Source of the DNA: Microcaldota archaeon
GTDB lineage: Archaea > Micrarchaeota > Micrarchaeia > Micrarchaeales > Micrarchaeaceae
Length of the DNA stretch: 37,253 nt
Assembly (NCBI GenBank): GCA_021801385.1
Contig: JAJYYC010000002.1
Span: 109,238 to 146,490 of the forward strand
Direction: 5' to 3'
The position numbers and the translations under genes were made by a program. How positions within the stretch are numbered: the first letter of the stretch is position 1; each line of letters begins with the position of its first letter. The notes beneath the pieces were generated by a model that was not told the origin of the DNA, searched no databases, and was given only the letters and a program-made list of their open reading frames with translations. Shown here in pieces: positions 14,825 to 23,844 of this stretch.

Positions 14825-15838
14825 GTGGAGATAAACGATATTGTTTATGACTACAACGTTATAGAGGATGAGCTCGTGCTCGATTTGATAAAAAGCGAGC
14901 AGTTTCAAAGGCTTAAAGGAATATGCCAACAAGGAGTGCCGAAAGGTTATATGGCTCAGGATCAGCCGGATTACTCGAGGTATGAACACTCAATAGGCGT
15001 AATGCTCGCATTGAAGCGCCTAAACGCGCCGATTGAGGAGCAGGTCGCCGGCCTCCTTCATGACGTTTCCCATACCGCATTCTCCCATCTTGTAGACTAT
15101 GTATTTGGCACAGGCGTCAAAGAGGCCTACCAGGATTCCATCCATTCAAGGTTCTTTGAAGACGGTTCAGAACTTAGCGATATACTCAAAAAACATTCGA
15201 TTGACCCAAAACGCATATCAAATCCCGAGCTCTATCCCCTATTAGAGCGCGAGCAGCCAGAGATGTGCGCTGACAGGCTGGATTCCACCCTAAGATACTT
15301 TGCGCATACCGGCAAAAGCGACTTTGTGGCGTCCATTCTATCATCTGTAAAAAAGAGTGGCAACACGATAATTTTCGATTCATTCAATACCGCCCGCGAA
15401 TTTGCGTTGCGCCACATCAAGGTATGGAATGGCGTATTGGGAGGGTATGGGGAGCGAGATTATGAGATGCGCATAAGGTGGTATATCCTTGGTTCGACCC
15501 TAACCTATGCGATAAAGCAAGGGATAATAAAAAAGGAAGATTTCGATTACTCAGACTCATATGTTATGGAGAAGCTTGAAGCGTCCAATAACAAGAAGAT
15601 ACTGGAAATGCTCGAAGTATTAAAAGGCGCCCTGGAGTTCGAGATATCGGATCATGCGCCGAAAGTCACACTTTTTTCAAAATTCAGGTATGTCGACCCG
15701 ATCTACTCGAACGAAAAAGGAGAAAGGAGGGTTAGCGATACCGATCCTAGCTTCAGGGAGCTGGTAAAAGACGCTATGAAGCGCAATCAGGCTGGAATTA
15801 ATGTGGCAAGAATAAATGGTCTGGAACTGCCGCTATGA
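14825..15838 (+). CDS. HD-domain phosphohydrolase (COG1078/SAMHD1-like)
   Basis: A 337-residue metal-dependent hydrolase. The metal site is visible as RYEHSIGV (His55), LLHDVSHTAFSH (His79, Asp80) and the later acidic CADRLDSTLRY. The FQRLKGICQQG opening and the long helical C-terminal part match the family that contains dNTP triphosphohydrolases such as SAMHD1 and uncharacterised archaeal members. The start is GTG at 14825, 4 nt after the endonuclease stop, so the genes are likely cotranscribed. Substrate (dNTPs or another nucleotide) cannot be read from the sequence; location with radA is compatible with a nucleotide-pool role. Confidence 0.85.
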   Translation: MEINDIVYDYNVIEDELVLDLIKSEQFQRLKGICQQGVPKGYMAQDQPDYSRYEHSIGVMLALKRLNAPIEEQVAGLLHDVSHTAFSHLVDYVFGTGVKEAYQDSIHSRFFEDGSELSDILKKHSIDPKRISNPELYPLLEREQPEMCADRLDSTLRYFAHTGKSDFVASILSSVKKSGNTIIFDSFNTAREFALRHIKVWNGVLGGYGERDYEMRIRWYILGSTLTYAIKQGIIKKEDFDYSDSYVMEKLEASNNKKILEMLEVLKGALEFEISDHAPKVTLFSKFRYVDPIYSNEKGERRVSDTDPSFRELVKDAMKRNQAGINVARINGLELPL

Positions 15839-15869
15839 CCCTAATAAAATATAATATTAAAACCGAAAG

Positions 15870-15944
15870 CGGGTCCAGGGGGATTTGAACCCCCGACATA
15901 CTGGTTAAGAGCCAGTCGCTCTGACCATGCTGAGCTATGGACCC
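15870..15944 (-). tRNA. tRNA-Lys (CTT)
   Basis: A 75-base cloverleaf on the minus strand: acceptor GGGTCCA (15944-15938) pairs with TGGACCC (15877-15871), discriminator G at 15870. The anticodon stem ACTGG/CCAGT encloses CTCTTAA (anticodon CTT). The T-arm is GGGGG-TTCAAAT-CCCCC. No intron and no CCA. It lies 31 bases after the HD gene, on the opposite strand. Confidence 0.95.
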
Positions 15945-15980
15945 AAGCAAGCAATAATTATGCCGAACTGGTATAAATGC

Positions 15981-16388
15981 TTAGCCCTTCTTTAATACGA
16001 CATCTCTTTTCAGCACGATGAGCGCCAAAATCGCGATAATCATTATGTCAAGCGCTGTGCAATATACACATATCGCCTTTATGAGAAACATGCCGGTTGT
16101 GGAGTATATGACAGCAGCAGCGCCTATCATCGACCATATATTGGCCATTATGTCGTTCACTCCGAGAAGCGCAAAAACACCAATCATTATAAACCAGATA
16201 AGCCCAAGAACCGCAATCGGAACGCCCATTATCTCTGATAATGCGCTTGTTGTGACCTTAACGCAGTTTATAATTCCGCTGTCCGGACAGTATGGAGGCA
16301 CATTCGCGTAATGTACATATGTCAGGTAAACCGTATCAGCCAGCCCGAGTAGAATGATAAGGAGAAACAGCAGCTTCAAATTTTTCAT
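15981..16388 (-). CDS. Vitamin K epoxide reductase (VKOR) family protein
   Basis: A 135-residue membrane protein with four predicted helices (about residues 5-22, 54-76, 82-104 and 110-127). All four redox cysteines are present: Cys34 and Cys42 in the outward loop (PYCPDSGIINCVKV) and the Cys107-x-x-Cys110 pair (AICVYC) at a helix end. The GVPIAVLGL segment after the loop is typical. Family members reoxidise thiol oxidoreductases with quinone to support extracytoplasmic disulfide formation; no DsbA-like partner is fused or adjacent. The start ATG is 16388-16386, one base from the stop of the upstream gene, so the two are cotranscribed. Confidence 0.9.
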   Translation of the reverse strand: MKNLKLLFLLIILLGLADTVYLTYVHYANVPPYCPDSGIINCVKVTTSALSEIMGVPIAVLGLIWFIMIGVFALLGVNDIMANIWSMIGAAAVIYSTTGMFLIKAICVYCTALDIMIIAILALIVLKRDVVLKKG

Positions 16389-17705
16389 TTATGCACCTGC
16401 AAAATTATCTATCACCGCGTCAAGCCGCTTGCCATGCGCCTTCAGCTCATATGTGATGTTAACTATCGGTTTATTAACCTTTATAAGCCCTTCCAACGTG
16501 GCCGGGGTTGCAGATATTACAATATCGCACTCAGCCTTGTTTACTGTTGTTTCAAGGTCTTTTAGCTGTTTTGCGCTATAACCCATCGCTGGGAGCTCTT
16601 TGCCTAGTGCCGGATATCTTTCGAATGTCTTTTTTATCTCCCCGACCGCATAGGCCTTTGCGCTTACCATACTGCGTGCGCCGAACTTCTGTGCCGCAAC
16701 TGTGCCTGCGCCAAACGCCATACCTCCATGAGTTATCGAAGGCCCGTCCTCTATCACGAGAATATTTTTCCCCTTTATCATGGATTTTTTATCTGCGAAG
16801 ACCTCAGATTCCGCATAAATAATATCAGCCTTTTTGTTTATCATTTTAAGATCTTCCACAAGCTTGTTTATCTGGGCCTTTGTGGCAGAGTTTGTCTTGT
16901 TTATTATGAGCACATCCGCCATCCTGGCAACAGTCTCACCAGGATAGTACGTTAGCTCGTTTCCTGCTCTGAGCGGATCCGTTACTGTTATCATGAGGTC
17001 AGGCTTTATGAATGGCGCATCGTTATTCCCACCGTCCCAGAGTATTATATCAGACTCCTTTTCTGCGGCCCTCAATATCTCCTCATAATCAACTCCTGCA
17101 AAGACCACAAAACCATTCCTTATATGCGGCTCATAATCCTCTCTCTCCTCAATAGTAGCCTTGTATCTATCAAGATCAGAAATCTTTTCAAAGCGCTGAA
17201 CAATCTCATTTTTCAGCACCCCATACGGCATAGGGTGCCTTATCACAGCAACACGTCTGCCTTTGCTCTTAAGACGCTTTGCGATATACCTTGAAGTCTG
17301 ACTCTTCCCACAACCAGTCCTAACCGCGCAGACCGCAACCACTGGCTTTATCGATTTTAACATCGTGCGTTCTGGTGCAACTATCCAGAAATCAGCTCCG
17401 GCAGCGTTTACAAGACTCGCCTTCTCCATTACCAATTGATATGGCAGGTCGCTGTAGCTCATTACGCATATGTCGGCATGGTTTTTCTTTATTAGTTTCT
17501 CAAGCTCTGATTCATCATATATCCATATTCCATCCGGGTACAAAGGGCCCGCCAGTTCAACAGGATAAACCTTGTTTGATATATACGGTATCTGGTTAGC
17601 GGTGAATGCTACCACCTCATAATTAACGTCGTCCCGAAAGATAGTATTAAAATTATGGAAGTCGCGCCCCGCAGCACCTATTATTATGACCTTTTGTCTC
17701 CTCAT
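16389..17705 (-). CDS. Cyclic 2,3-diphosphoglycerate synthetase-like P-loop protein (COG2403)
   Basis: A 438-residue cytosolic protein. It opens with IIIGAAGRDFHNFN, continues with YEVVAFTANQIPYI and MSYSDLPYQLVMEKAS, and has a P-loop in VCAVRTGCGKSQTSRYIAKRL (about 127-147), then ILWDGGNNDAPF and VLIINKTNSA. This is the COG2403 family, often annotated as predicted GTPase and related to CpgS, which makes cyclic 2,3-diphosphoglycerate, a thermoprotectant and phosphate store in methanogens. Whether this homolog makes the cyclic compound here is unknown; the nearby phosphoglycerate mutase and enolase genes are only a loose link. It is the leading gene of the VKOR transcript. Confidence 0.72.
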   Translation of the reverse strand: MRRQKVIIIGAAGRDFHNFNTIFRDDVNYEVVAFTANQIPYISNKVYPVELAGPLYPDGIWIYDESELEKLIKKNHADICVMSYSDLPYQLVMEKASLVNAAGADFWIVAPERTMLKSIKPVVAVCAVRTGCGKSQTSRYIAKRLKSKGRRVAVIRHPMPYGVLKNEIVQRFEKISDLDRYKATIEEREDYEPHIRNGFVVFAGVDYEEILRAAEKESDIILWDGGNNDAPFIKPDLMITVTDPLRAGNELTYYPGETVARMADVLIINKTNSATKAQINKLVEDLKMINKKADIIYAESEVFADKKSMIKGKNILVIEDGPSITHGGMAFGAGTVAAQKFGARSMVSAKAYAVGEIKKTFERYPALGKELPAMGYSAKQLKDLETTVNKAECDIVISATPATLEGLIKVNKPIVNITYELKAHGKRLDAVIDNFAGA

Positions 17706-17780
17706 AGAATCAGATTTAATGCTCTGTGATAATCTAAATCGCTTGCCATGAATTGCGTTTACAAGCTGCTAAAGATAAAA

Positions 17781-18260
17781 CTAGAGATAGTATGCGCCGC
17801 TTAAATCAGATTCCAAAATCCTGGTTTTGGGATCACTCCTCACACCATACATATTTGTTCTGTTCAGTGAAACACGGTGTAAAAAAGCGCCGCTTAAATC
17901 AGCATGAGAAAGATTAGAATCGTCTATCTTTACGCCCTTAAATATGGCCCCAACGAAAGAGTTTCCAAACAAAAAAGAATTCGAAAGGTCCACGTAGTTA
18001 AATATGCACCTATCAAATTTAGTGCCTTTTATGGTGTTCACCATATCCATTTTTGCATATCTGAATTCAAGATCCGAATAATCGCCAGTTAACCACTTAC
18101 CTGAAAGATCAAGGATATACCTATGCCATCTTGCCACTTCAATAAGCTTAGAAACATCTTCGCGCGCTAGAGCTTCTTTTTGGGTTCCTATGAAACCTAC
18201 TCCTTCTTTGACATAAGAAACGACAAGGTCATCACGCCTAGTAACGTTTGCCTTCAGCAT
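17781..18260 (-). CDS. Pentapeptide-repeat protein
   Basis: A 159-residue protein from ATG at 18260 (a GTG at 18269 adds three residues). Residues about 1-60 are non-repetitive; from about residue 65 the chain falls into five-residue units with hydrophobic residues at fixed places (for example KFDRC-IFNYV-DLSNS-FLFGN-SFVGA-IFKGV and NLSHA-DLSGA-FLHRV-SLNRT), the A(D/N)LXX-like right-handed beta-helix. There is no signal peptide or membrane segment. Some family members (Qnr, MfpA) mimic DNA and bind gyrase; this gene is divergent from gyrB-gyrA. Most pentapeptide proteins have no known role, so a gyrase link is only suggested by position. Confidence 0.82.
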   Translation of the reverse strand: MLKANVTRRDDLVVSYVKEGVGFIGTQKEALAREDVSKLIEVARWHRYILDLSGKWLTGDYSDLEFRYAKMDMVNTIKGTKFDRCIFNYVDLSNSFLFGNSFVGAIFKGVKIDDSNLSHADLSGAFLHRVSLNRTNMYGVRSDPKTRILESDLSGAYYL

Positions 18261-18372
18261 TATTATCACGTATTATAATATGCGGCAAGAATAAATAAAC
18301 TCATCTGTGAGGCTAAAAGATTGAATTAAATTTCGATCCCAGGAAATACTAATCCTATAAACCACATTTCGT

Positions 18373-18457
18373 AAAAGGTTTAAGTTTTGTCAAGCTCCTA
18401 CTAAAATCCAAATACCAAAACAATAATGTTATTTAAACCTTTTTATCTCGACAAAAC
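18373..18457. promoter_or_regulatory. Two interleaved inverted repeats upstream of gyrB
   Basis: AAAAGGTTTAA (18373-18383) is complemented by TTAAACCTTTT (18433-18443), and GTTTTGTC (18384-18391) by GACAAAAC (18450-18457). The order is A-B-A'-B', so the pairs cross as in a pseudoknot rather than nest. They lie 16-100 bases before the gyrB TATA-like box (CTATAAACAC, 18471-18480). They could be paired binding sites for a regulator of gyrase expression or, if transcribed, an RNA structure. No protein is identified that binds them. Confidence 0.5.
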
Positions 18458-18470
18458 CTCATAGAAAGGG

Positions 18471-18480
18471 CTATAAACAC
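18471..18480 (+). promoter_or_regulatory. Putative TATA box of gyrBA
   Basis: CTATAAACAC lies 40-49 bases before the gyrB ATG and would start transcription about 20 bases upstream of the gene. It directly follows the interleaved inverted repeats. Confidence 0.4.
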
Positions 18481-18519
18481 GGGCAAGAAACATATATTGA
18501 ACTCTTTCAGAAGATTACT

Positions 18520-20427
18520 ATGGACAGTGATTATAGTGCAAAGGATATAGTGGTGCTTTCCGGCCCGCAAGGAGTCAGGAAGCGGCCCGCTATGTATATA
18601 GGATCAACCGGCAGCAAAGGATTCATACACCTGCTTTATGAGGTGCTCGACAATTCCATAGACGAGGTTCAGGCCGGATATGCGAGCAACATAACAATAA
18701 AGCTGGAGCGCGAGGATGGCGTGGATGTAGCAGAGGTTAGCGACAATGGCAGGGGCATACCTGTGGATATAATAGAAAAGGAGGGCCGCCCCGCACTTGA
18801 AGTGATAATGACTTCGCTCCATTCTGGAGGCAAGTTCGAAAATAAGGCGTACAAAGTTTCAGGGGGACTGCACGGCGTAGGGCTCACAGTTGTAAATTCG
18901 CTTTCTGAATATACAGTAGCCACTATAACGAGGAACGGCAAGATATACAGGCAGAACTTCAGTAGAGGTGAATTAAAATCACCGCTAGAAATTATCGGCG
19001 AAACCTCAAATAGCGATACAGGCACCACAATCAGATTCAAGCCTGATGCGATGATATTTTCTGCGAAGGGTTTCGATTCGATAGAGCTGAATGAGAGGCT
19101 CAAGGAGATTGCGTTTCTAAATCCAAAGATACGGATAACAGTATACGATGAGCGCGATCCAGAGAGCAAGAAAGAGACTACTTATGCTTCAGAGCACGGG
19201 CTCTCAGACTTTTTGGAATTCGCCAGAGGATCATCGAAGCCAATAATAAAGCCGATAATAATACACCATGAGGGCAGCGACATGCGCATCGATGTCGCTA
19301 TACAGTATGTGGAATCGTACAGCGAAAACCTTCTCGCATTTGTGAATATGATACGCACGCCAGAGGGCGGAACGCATGTTGTCGGTTTACACACCGCCCT
19401 AACAAGGGCCATAACAAACTACATAAGTAAGAACATAAAGAAGCCGCCGGTGTCGATAGAAGGCGAAGACACAAGAGAGGGTCTTACGGCAATAGTGGCT
19501 GTATATATAGCAAACCCTGAGTTTGAGGGTCAGACAAAGGAGAAGCTGGGGAACACACAGGTCAAGAGCGTTGTCGATTCAATCATATACCCGAAGCTTT
19601 CCACTTACCTTGAAGAAAACCCTTCAGAGGCGTCTAAGCTGCTTTCAAAAGTTTTCAGTTCTGCGCAAGCGAGGGAATCCGCGCGCAAGGCAAGGGACAT
19701 GGTTAGAAAGAAGAGCCTATTTGATACTGCGGTCCTCCCTGGCAAGCTTGCAGACTGCACAGAGGACGATCCTTCAAAGTCAGAGATATTTATTGTTGAG
19801 GGCGACAGCGCAGGAGGTTCGAGTAAATCTGGGAGGGACAGAAGGTACCAGGCAATACTTCCATTGAAGGGCAAGATACTCAACGTAGAAAAAGCATCAG
19901 AGGAGAAGATATTCGGAAACGCGGAAATTCACACAATGGTTACTGCATTTGGTGTTGGAATAAAAGAGCAGTTCAATCCGGAAAATCTGAGGTACAACAA
20001 AATAATACTTCTTGCAGATGCCGATGTGGACGGCAGCCACATAAGAACACTGCTACTGACATTCTTCTACAGATACATGCGCCCCCTCATAGAGCGGGGC
20101 AACATATACATAGCACAGCCGCCCCTCTATAAGATATCTAAAGGCAAGGATCACATGTACGTCTACAATGATTCACAGCTCAACGAAGCACTAAAACAGA
20201 CCGGCGAGAAATACACATTACAGCGATATAAGGGGCTTGGCGAAATGAATTCAGACCAGCTTTGGGATACTACGATGAACCCAGAAAATAGAATGCTGAA
20301 ACGCATAAACATAAAGGACGCACAGAAGGCAGAGGCGATATTCACCGTGCTGATGGGTCTTGATGTGGAGCAGCGCAGGAAGTTCCTTGAGGAGCATTCG
20401 CATGAGGTATCGTTCTTGGATGTATAA
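18520..20427 (+). CDS. gyrB: DNA gyrase subunit B
   Basis: The ATPase and metal-binding subunit of a type IIA topoisomerase, 635 residues, the standard bacterial length without the E. coli-type insertion. Motifs seen: EVLDNSIDE with the catalytic glutamate at residue 41, DNGRGIP, GGLHGVG (ATP lid), EGDSAGGSSKSGRDR and DADVDGSHIRTL (Toprim metal site), and a C-terminal RYKGLGEMNSDQLWDTTM tail. The gene is of bacterial type; gyrase in Archaea is generally explained by ancient transfer. It lies 9 bases upstream of gyrA, and the long intergenic region before it holds paired repeats and a TATA-like box. Confidence 0.98.
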   Translation: MDSDYSAKDIVVLSGPQGVRKRPAMYIGSTGSKGFIHLLYEVLDNSIDEVQAGYASNITIKLEREDGVDVAEVSDNGRGIPVDIIEKEGRPALEVIMTSLHSGGKFENKAYKVSGGLHGVGLTVVNSLSEYTVATITRNGKIYRQNFSRGELKSPLEIIGETSNSDTGTTIRFKPDAMIFSAKGFDSIELNERLKEIAFLNPKIRITVYDERDPESKKETTYASEHGLSDFLEFARGSSKPIIKPIIIHHEGSDMRIDVAIQYVESYSENLLAFVNMIRTPEGGTHVVGLHTALTRAITNYISKNIKKPPVSIEGEDTREGLTAIVAVYIANPEFEGQTKEKLGNTQVKSVVDSIIYPKLSTYLEENPSEASKLLSKVFSSAQARESARKARDMVRKKSLFDTAVLPGKLADCTEDDPSKSEIFIVEGDSAGGSSKSGRDRRYQAILPLKGKILNVEKASEEKIFGNAEIHTMVTAFGVGIKEQFNPENLRYNKIILLADADVDGSHIRTLLLTFFYRYMRPLIERGNIYIAQPPLYKISKGKDHMYVYNDSQLNEALKQTGEKYTLQRYKGLGEMNSDQLWDTTMNPENRMLKRINIKDAQKAEAIFTVLMGLDVEQRRKFLEEHSHEVSFLDV

Positions 20428-20436
20428 GGTGCAGAA

Positions 20437-22878
20437 ATGGCAGATATCATAGAATCACACATCGAAAATGAGATGCAGTCAAGCTACATAGACTACGCGA
20501 TGAGCGTGATAATAGGCAGGGCTCTGCCCGATGTCAGGGACGGGCTAAAACCTGTGCATCGCAGGATACTCTATACGATGCGCATGTTAAACAATGTCCA
20601 TAACCAGCCGACCAAGAAGAGCGCCAGAATCGTAGGTGATTGCATGGGAAAATATCACCCGCACGGCGATATGGCAATATACGATGCGCTGGCAAGGATG
20701 GCGCAGGACTTCTCGATGAATTACACATTCGCGGAAGGCCAAGGAAACTGGGGATCAATAGACGGAGACTCTCCGGCAGCTCAGAGATATACTGAGGTGC
20801 GGCTTACTAAAATCGCAGAAGAGATGCTAGAGGATCTTGACAAAGAAGCGGTCAAGATGATGCCTAATTTCGACGGCAGCGAGGAAGAGCCAACGCTCTT
20901 ACCTGCAAAAGTGCCAAACCTTCTGATTAACGGATCTTCAGGCATCGCTGTTGGCGTCGCGACAAACATACTTCCACACAACCTTGCTGAGGTGTGCGAT
21001 GCGATCATCGCATATTTGGGGAATGTTGAGATAACATCAGACCAGCTACTTTCATACATAAAAGGGCCGGACTTCCCTACGGGTGGAACAGTGTTCTACA
21101 ACGAGCCACTACTTGCATCGTACCTGAAGGGCCGCGGGAGCGTAGTGATACGCAGCAAGGTGGAACGAGAAAAAATAAAGAACAGAGATGCTCTTATTGT
21201 TACAGAAATCCCTTATACTGTCAACAAGGCCTCACTTGTGAGTCAGATCGCAGAGCTCGCAAAAGAAAAGAAGGTTGTCGGAATATCGGATCTTCGCGAT
21301 GAGAGCGGAAAGGAAGGTATACGGATAGCAATAGAACTGCGCCAGGATGCTGAGCCGGAATACGTACTGAACCAGCTCTATAAACACAGCCAGCTGCAGA
21401 TAAGCCTGCCTGTTATGAATATCGCTGTGCTAGGCAACAGTCTGCTCACAATGCAGTTAAGAGACTTCATAAAACACTTTGTGGAGCATAGAATAAGTGT
21501 AATAAGGAACAGGTCTAATTTCGAACTCAGGCTCGCAAAAGACAGGTTGCATATCGTAGAAGGCCTGCTCGTTGCAGTACAGAACATAGAGAAGGTAATA
21601 GATGGGATAAAGTCCAGCAGGGACATAAAGGAAGCACGATCCGTCCTGATGCTCGATTATAGCCTTAGCGAGAAGCAGGTAAACGCAATTCTTGACATGA
21701 AGCTAAGCAAGCTTACAGGTCTTGAGCGCGGATCGCTTGAGACAGAACAGAAAGAGCTTGGGGAGAAGATAAAAGATCTTGAATCCATACTTGCGGATCC
21801 CGCAAGGGTAACAGCCATAATAAAGGCTGAGACAGAGAAGCTGAAAGCCGATTATGGGAGGCCAAGAAGAACGATGATAGATAATTCAACGCCTCTGCTG
21901 ATAGAGCGAGAAGATCTGATACAGGACGATGACGTCACAATAATACTAACGAGAAACAACTACCTGAAGCGCATAGATAGCAAAGTATACAAAGAGCAGG
22001 CAAGGGGAGGAAGAGGCGTAATAGCGATTCAGCTAAAGGAAGGAGATTTCGTAAAGCAGATCGTATCCTGCAAGAACAAAGACTATCTGCTCGTGCTAAC
22101 CAACACAGGGAGGGCTTATTGGCTAAAGGCATACATGGTTCCAGAAGAAGGGAGATACGGTTCGGGCAAAGCAGCTGTAAATCTTATAAACTTCGAGGAA
22201 GGCGAAAAGGTCGAGACGATAATAAATACAAGAACGTTCGCTAACACGTTCCTGACTTTCATAACCACAAAAGGCAAGATAAAGAAGGTCGCAGCCGAGA
22301 ATTTCTCCCATACGAGGGCGAACGGAATACGCGCCATAAACATGCTTGATGGCGACAGCCTTGCGGACGTATGTCTATCTGATGGCAAATGCGAACTATT
22401 TATAGCCACAAGAAAGGGAAAAGCCCTCAGGTTCCATGAAAATGATCTGCGTCCTATGGGAAGAAACGCGGTAGGCGTAAGGGCGATAAGGCTGGCGCCA
22501 GATGATCAGGTCCTCAACATAATAGCAGCAAAGGAACATGACCAGATATTATCAATCGCAGAGCTTGGATACGGCAAGATAACCTCTCTTGAAGAGTACA
22601 GGCTCCAGAGGAGAGGAGGAAAAGGTGTGCTCAACATAAAGATAAAGGACAAGACCGGGCTGGTGGTAAGAGCGCTGAATGCGAGCACCAACGGAAACCT
22701 AGTGCTGATAAACTCAAAAGGGGTGTCGATATCCTTCCCAACGAGCGAGATTAGGATAACCGGAAGGGCAGCAAGCGGGGTAAGGTTGATGAAGATGGAA
22801 CCTGGAGTGAAAGTTGTGGACGCGCAGATACTGCCGAATATCGATGTGCCAGAGTCTGCAAAACAAGAGCAGAAGTAG
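20437..22878 (+). CDS. gyrA: DNA gyrase subunit A
   Basis: The DNA-cleaving subunit, 813 residues. The catalytic tyrosine is Tyr118 (AAQRYTEVRL). The C-terminal domain carries a perfect GyrA box, QRRGGKG at residues 724-730, the feature that lets gyrase wrap DNA and add negative supercoils, so this is gyrase rather than Topo IV. In the quinolone-pocket helix the sequence is HPHGDMAIYDAL: Met79 stands where E. coli has Ser83, while the acidic Asp83 equivalent to E. coli Asp87 is kept. The gene overlaps no neighbour and is followed by a kinase-like gene after 30 bases. Confidence 0.98.
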   Translation: MADIIESHIENEMQSSYIDYAMSVIIGRALPDVRDGLKPVHRRILYTMRMLNNVHNQPTKKSARIVGDCMGKYHPHGDMAIYDALARMAQDFSMNYTFAEGQGNWGSIDGDSPAAQRYTEVRLTKIAEEMLEDLDKEAVKMMPNFDGSEEEPTLLPAKVPNLLINGSSGIAVGVATNILPHNLAEVCDAIIAYLGNVEITSDQLLSYIKGPDFPTGGTVFYNEPLLASYLKGRGSVVIRSKVEREKIKNRDALIVTEIPYTVNKASLVSQIAELAKEKKVVGISDLRDESGKEGIRIAIELRQDAEPEYVLNQLYKHSQLQISLPVMNIAVLGNSLLTMQLRDFIKHFVEHRISVIRNRSNFELRLAKDRLHIVEGLLVAVQNIEKVIDGIKSSRDIKEARSVLMLDYSLSEKQVNAILDMKLSKLTGLERGSLETEQKELGEKIKDLESILADPARVTAIIKAETEKLKADYGRPRRTMIDNSTPLLIEREDLIQDDDVTIILTRNNYLKRIDSKVYKEQARGGRGVIAIQLKEGDFVKQIVSCKNKDYLLVLTNTGRAYWLKAYMVPEEGRYGSGKAAVNLINFEEGEKVETIINTRTFANTFLTFITTKGKIKKVAAENFSHTRANGIRAINMLDGDSLADVCLSDGKCELFIATRKGKALRFHENDLRPMGRNAVGVRAIRLAPDDQVLNIIAAKEHDQILSIAELGYGKITSLEEYRLQRRGGKGVLNIKIKDKTGLVVRALNASTNGNLVLINSKGVSISFPTSEIRITGRAASGVRLMKMEPGVKVVDAQILPNIDVPESAKQEQK

Positions 22879-22908
22879 GAGATAACTTTATGTGTATTGG
22901 GGCTTGGA

Positions 22909-23838
22909 ATGAAGAAAAAAAGAAGGTCCAATCTGAAAATGGAAGATATAAAACAGATAGTGCAAAACTTCAACATCGGCAGTGTAAAATCCTTTAAAGC
23001 TATTAGTTCAGGCCATCAAAGCGACAACTACAAGATAACAACAGAAAAAGGGACGTTTGTTGTAAAATTATTCTATAACTCCCAAATAAACGCCCATAAT
23101 TTTGAGCGCATACTAAGCATACATGAATATCTTGCAAACCATGGCATACTGGTGCCAAAACCACAGCGAGCAAAAACCTCAAGATTCAAAATAAACTATA
23201 AGGGAAACACCGTGGGCGTCATGAGCTTTCTGGATGGCAAGCACCCGAAAGTTATGAATGCTAAACTGCTAAGCAGGATAGGCTTCGAGCTCGGCAGGTC
23301 GGACCGGCTGCTAATGAACTACAGACCAATCGGGAAACTTAGCAACCCTGCGGAGTTTCTCAAAAAACTAAAGAAAAAAAGGAACTTAGATGACATTGAG
23401 GTAAACGAACTCTACAAAAAGACCCTCAAGCAATTCAGTGAGGCTCCAATTAAAAAACTATCAATCTCAACCATAAATGGGGATCCTTCAAGAAGCAACT
23501 TTATGATATGCAAAAAACGCATCGCCATAGTCGACTATGGTGCATCCAGGCGCGATTTTCTGCTAAGTGACATAGCATTTTCAGTATTGCGTTTTGGTCT
23601 AGATAAAGGGGACCACAGAAAATACAAAGCGTTCATAGACGGATACACAAAAGGCTCTCTGATTAAAAAATGGGAACTCAAATACCTGCCAGCATTTTTG
23701 AGAGTTGCAAGAATGATAGATACAATGTTTTCATATCCGAGGTCAGATTCTGAAAAGACAAAGAGCGAGCACCTAAAAGAACTAAATAAATATTTAAAAG
23801 AAGAGTTAATGCGACCTGATGCGGATTACATTACATAA
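22909..23838 (+). CDS. Aminoglycoside-phosphotransferase/homoserine-kinase-fold protein
   Basis: A 309-residue protein of the APH/ChoK kinase-like fold. The glycine-poor N-lobe has SSGHQSDNYKITT and the ATP lysine in TFVVKLFY (Lys53). The catalytic loop reads INGDPSRSNFMI (around residue 190), where the usual H-G-D is N-G-D: the catalytic Asp and following Asn remain but the His is lost. The metal-binding segment is IAIVDYGASRRDFLLSDIAFSV. Relatives phosphorylate small molecules such as homoserine, choline or aminoglycosides; the substrate is not evident. I chose the ATG at 22909; a TTG at 22897 and an ATG ten codons further (22939) are alternatives. Probably cotranscribed with gyrBA. Confidence 0.72.
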   Translation: MKKKRRSNLKMEDIKQIVQNFNIGSVKSFKAISSGHQSDNYKITTEKGTFVVKLFYNSQINAHNFERILSIHEYLANHGILVPKPQRAKTSRFKINYKGNTVGVMSFLDGKHPKVMNAKLLSRIGFELGRSDRLLMNYRPIGKLSNPAEFLKKLKKKRNLDDIEVNELYKKTLKQFSEAPIKKLSISTINGDPSRSNFMICKKRIAIVDYGASRRDFLLSDIAFSVLRFGLDKGDHRKYKAFIDGYTKGSLIKKWELKYLPAFLRVARMIDTMFSYPRSDSEKTKSEHLKELNKYLKEELMRPDADYIT

Positions 23839-23844
23839 AAACAA

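Noticed and set aside
18520-22878. Topoisomerase IV (ParE/ParC) instead of gyrase
   Set aside because: The complete GyrA box QRRGGKG at residues 724-730 of the A subunit supports gyrase.
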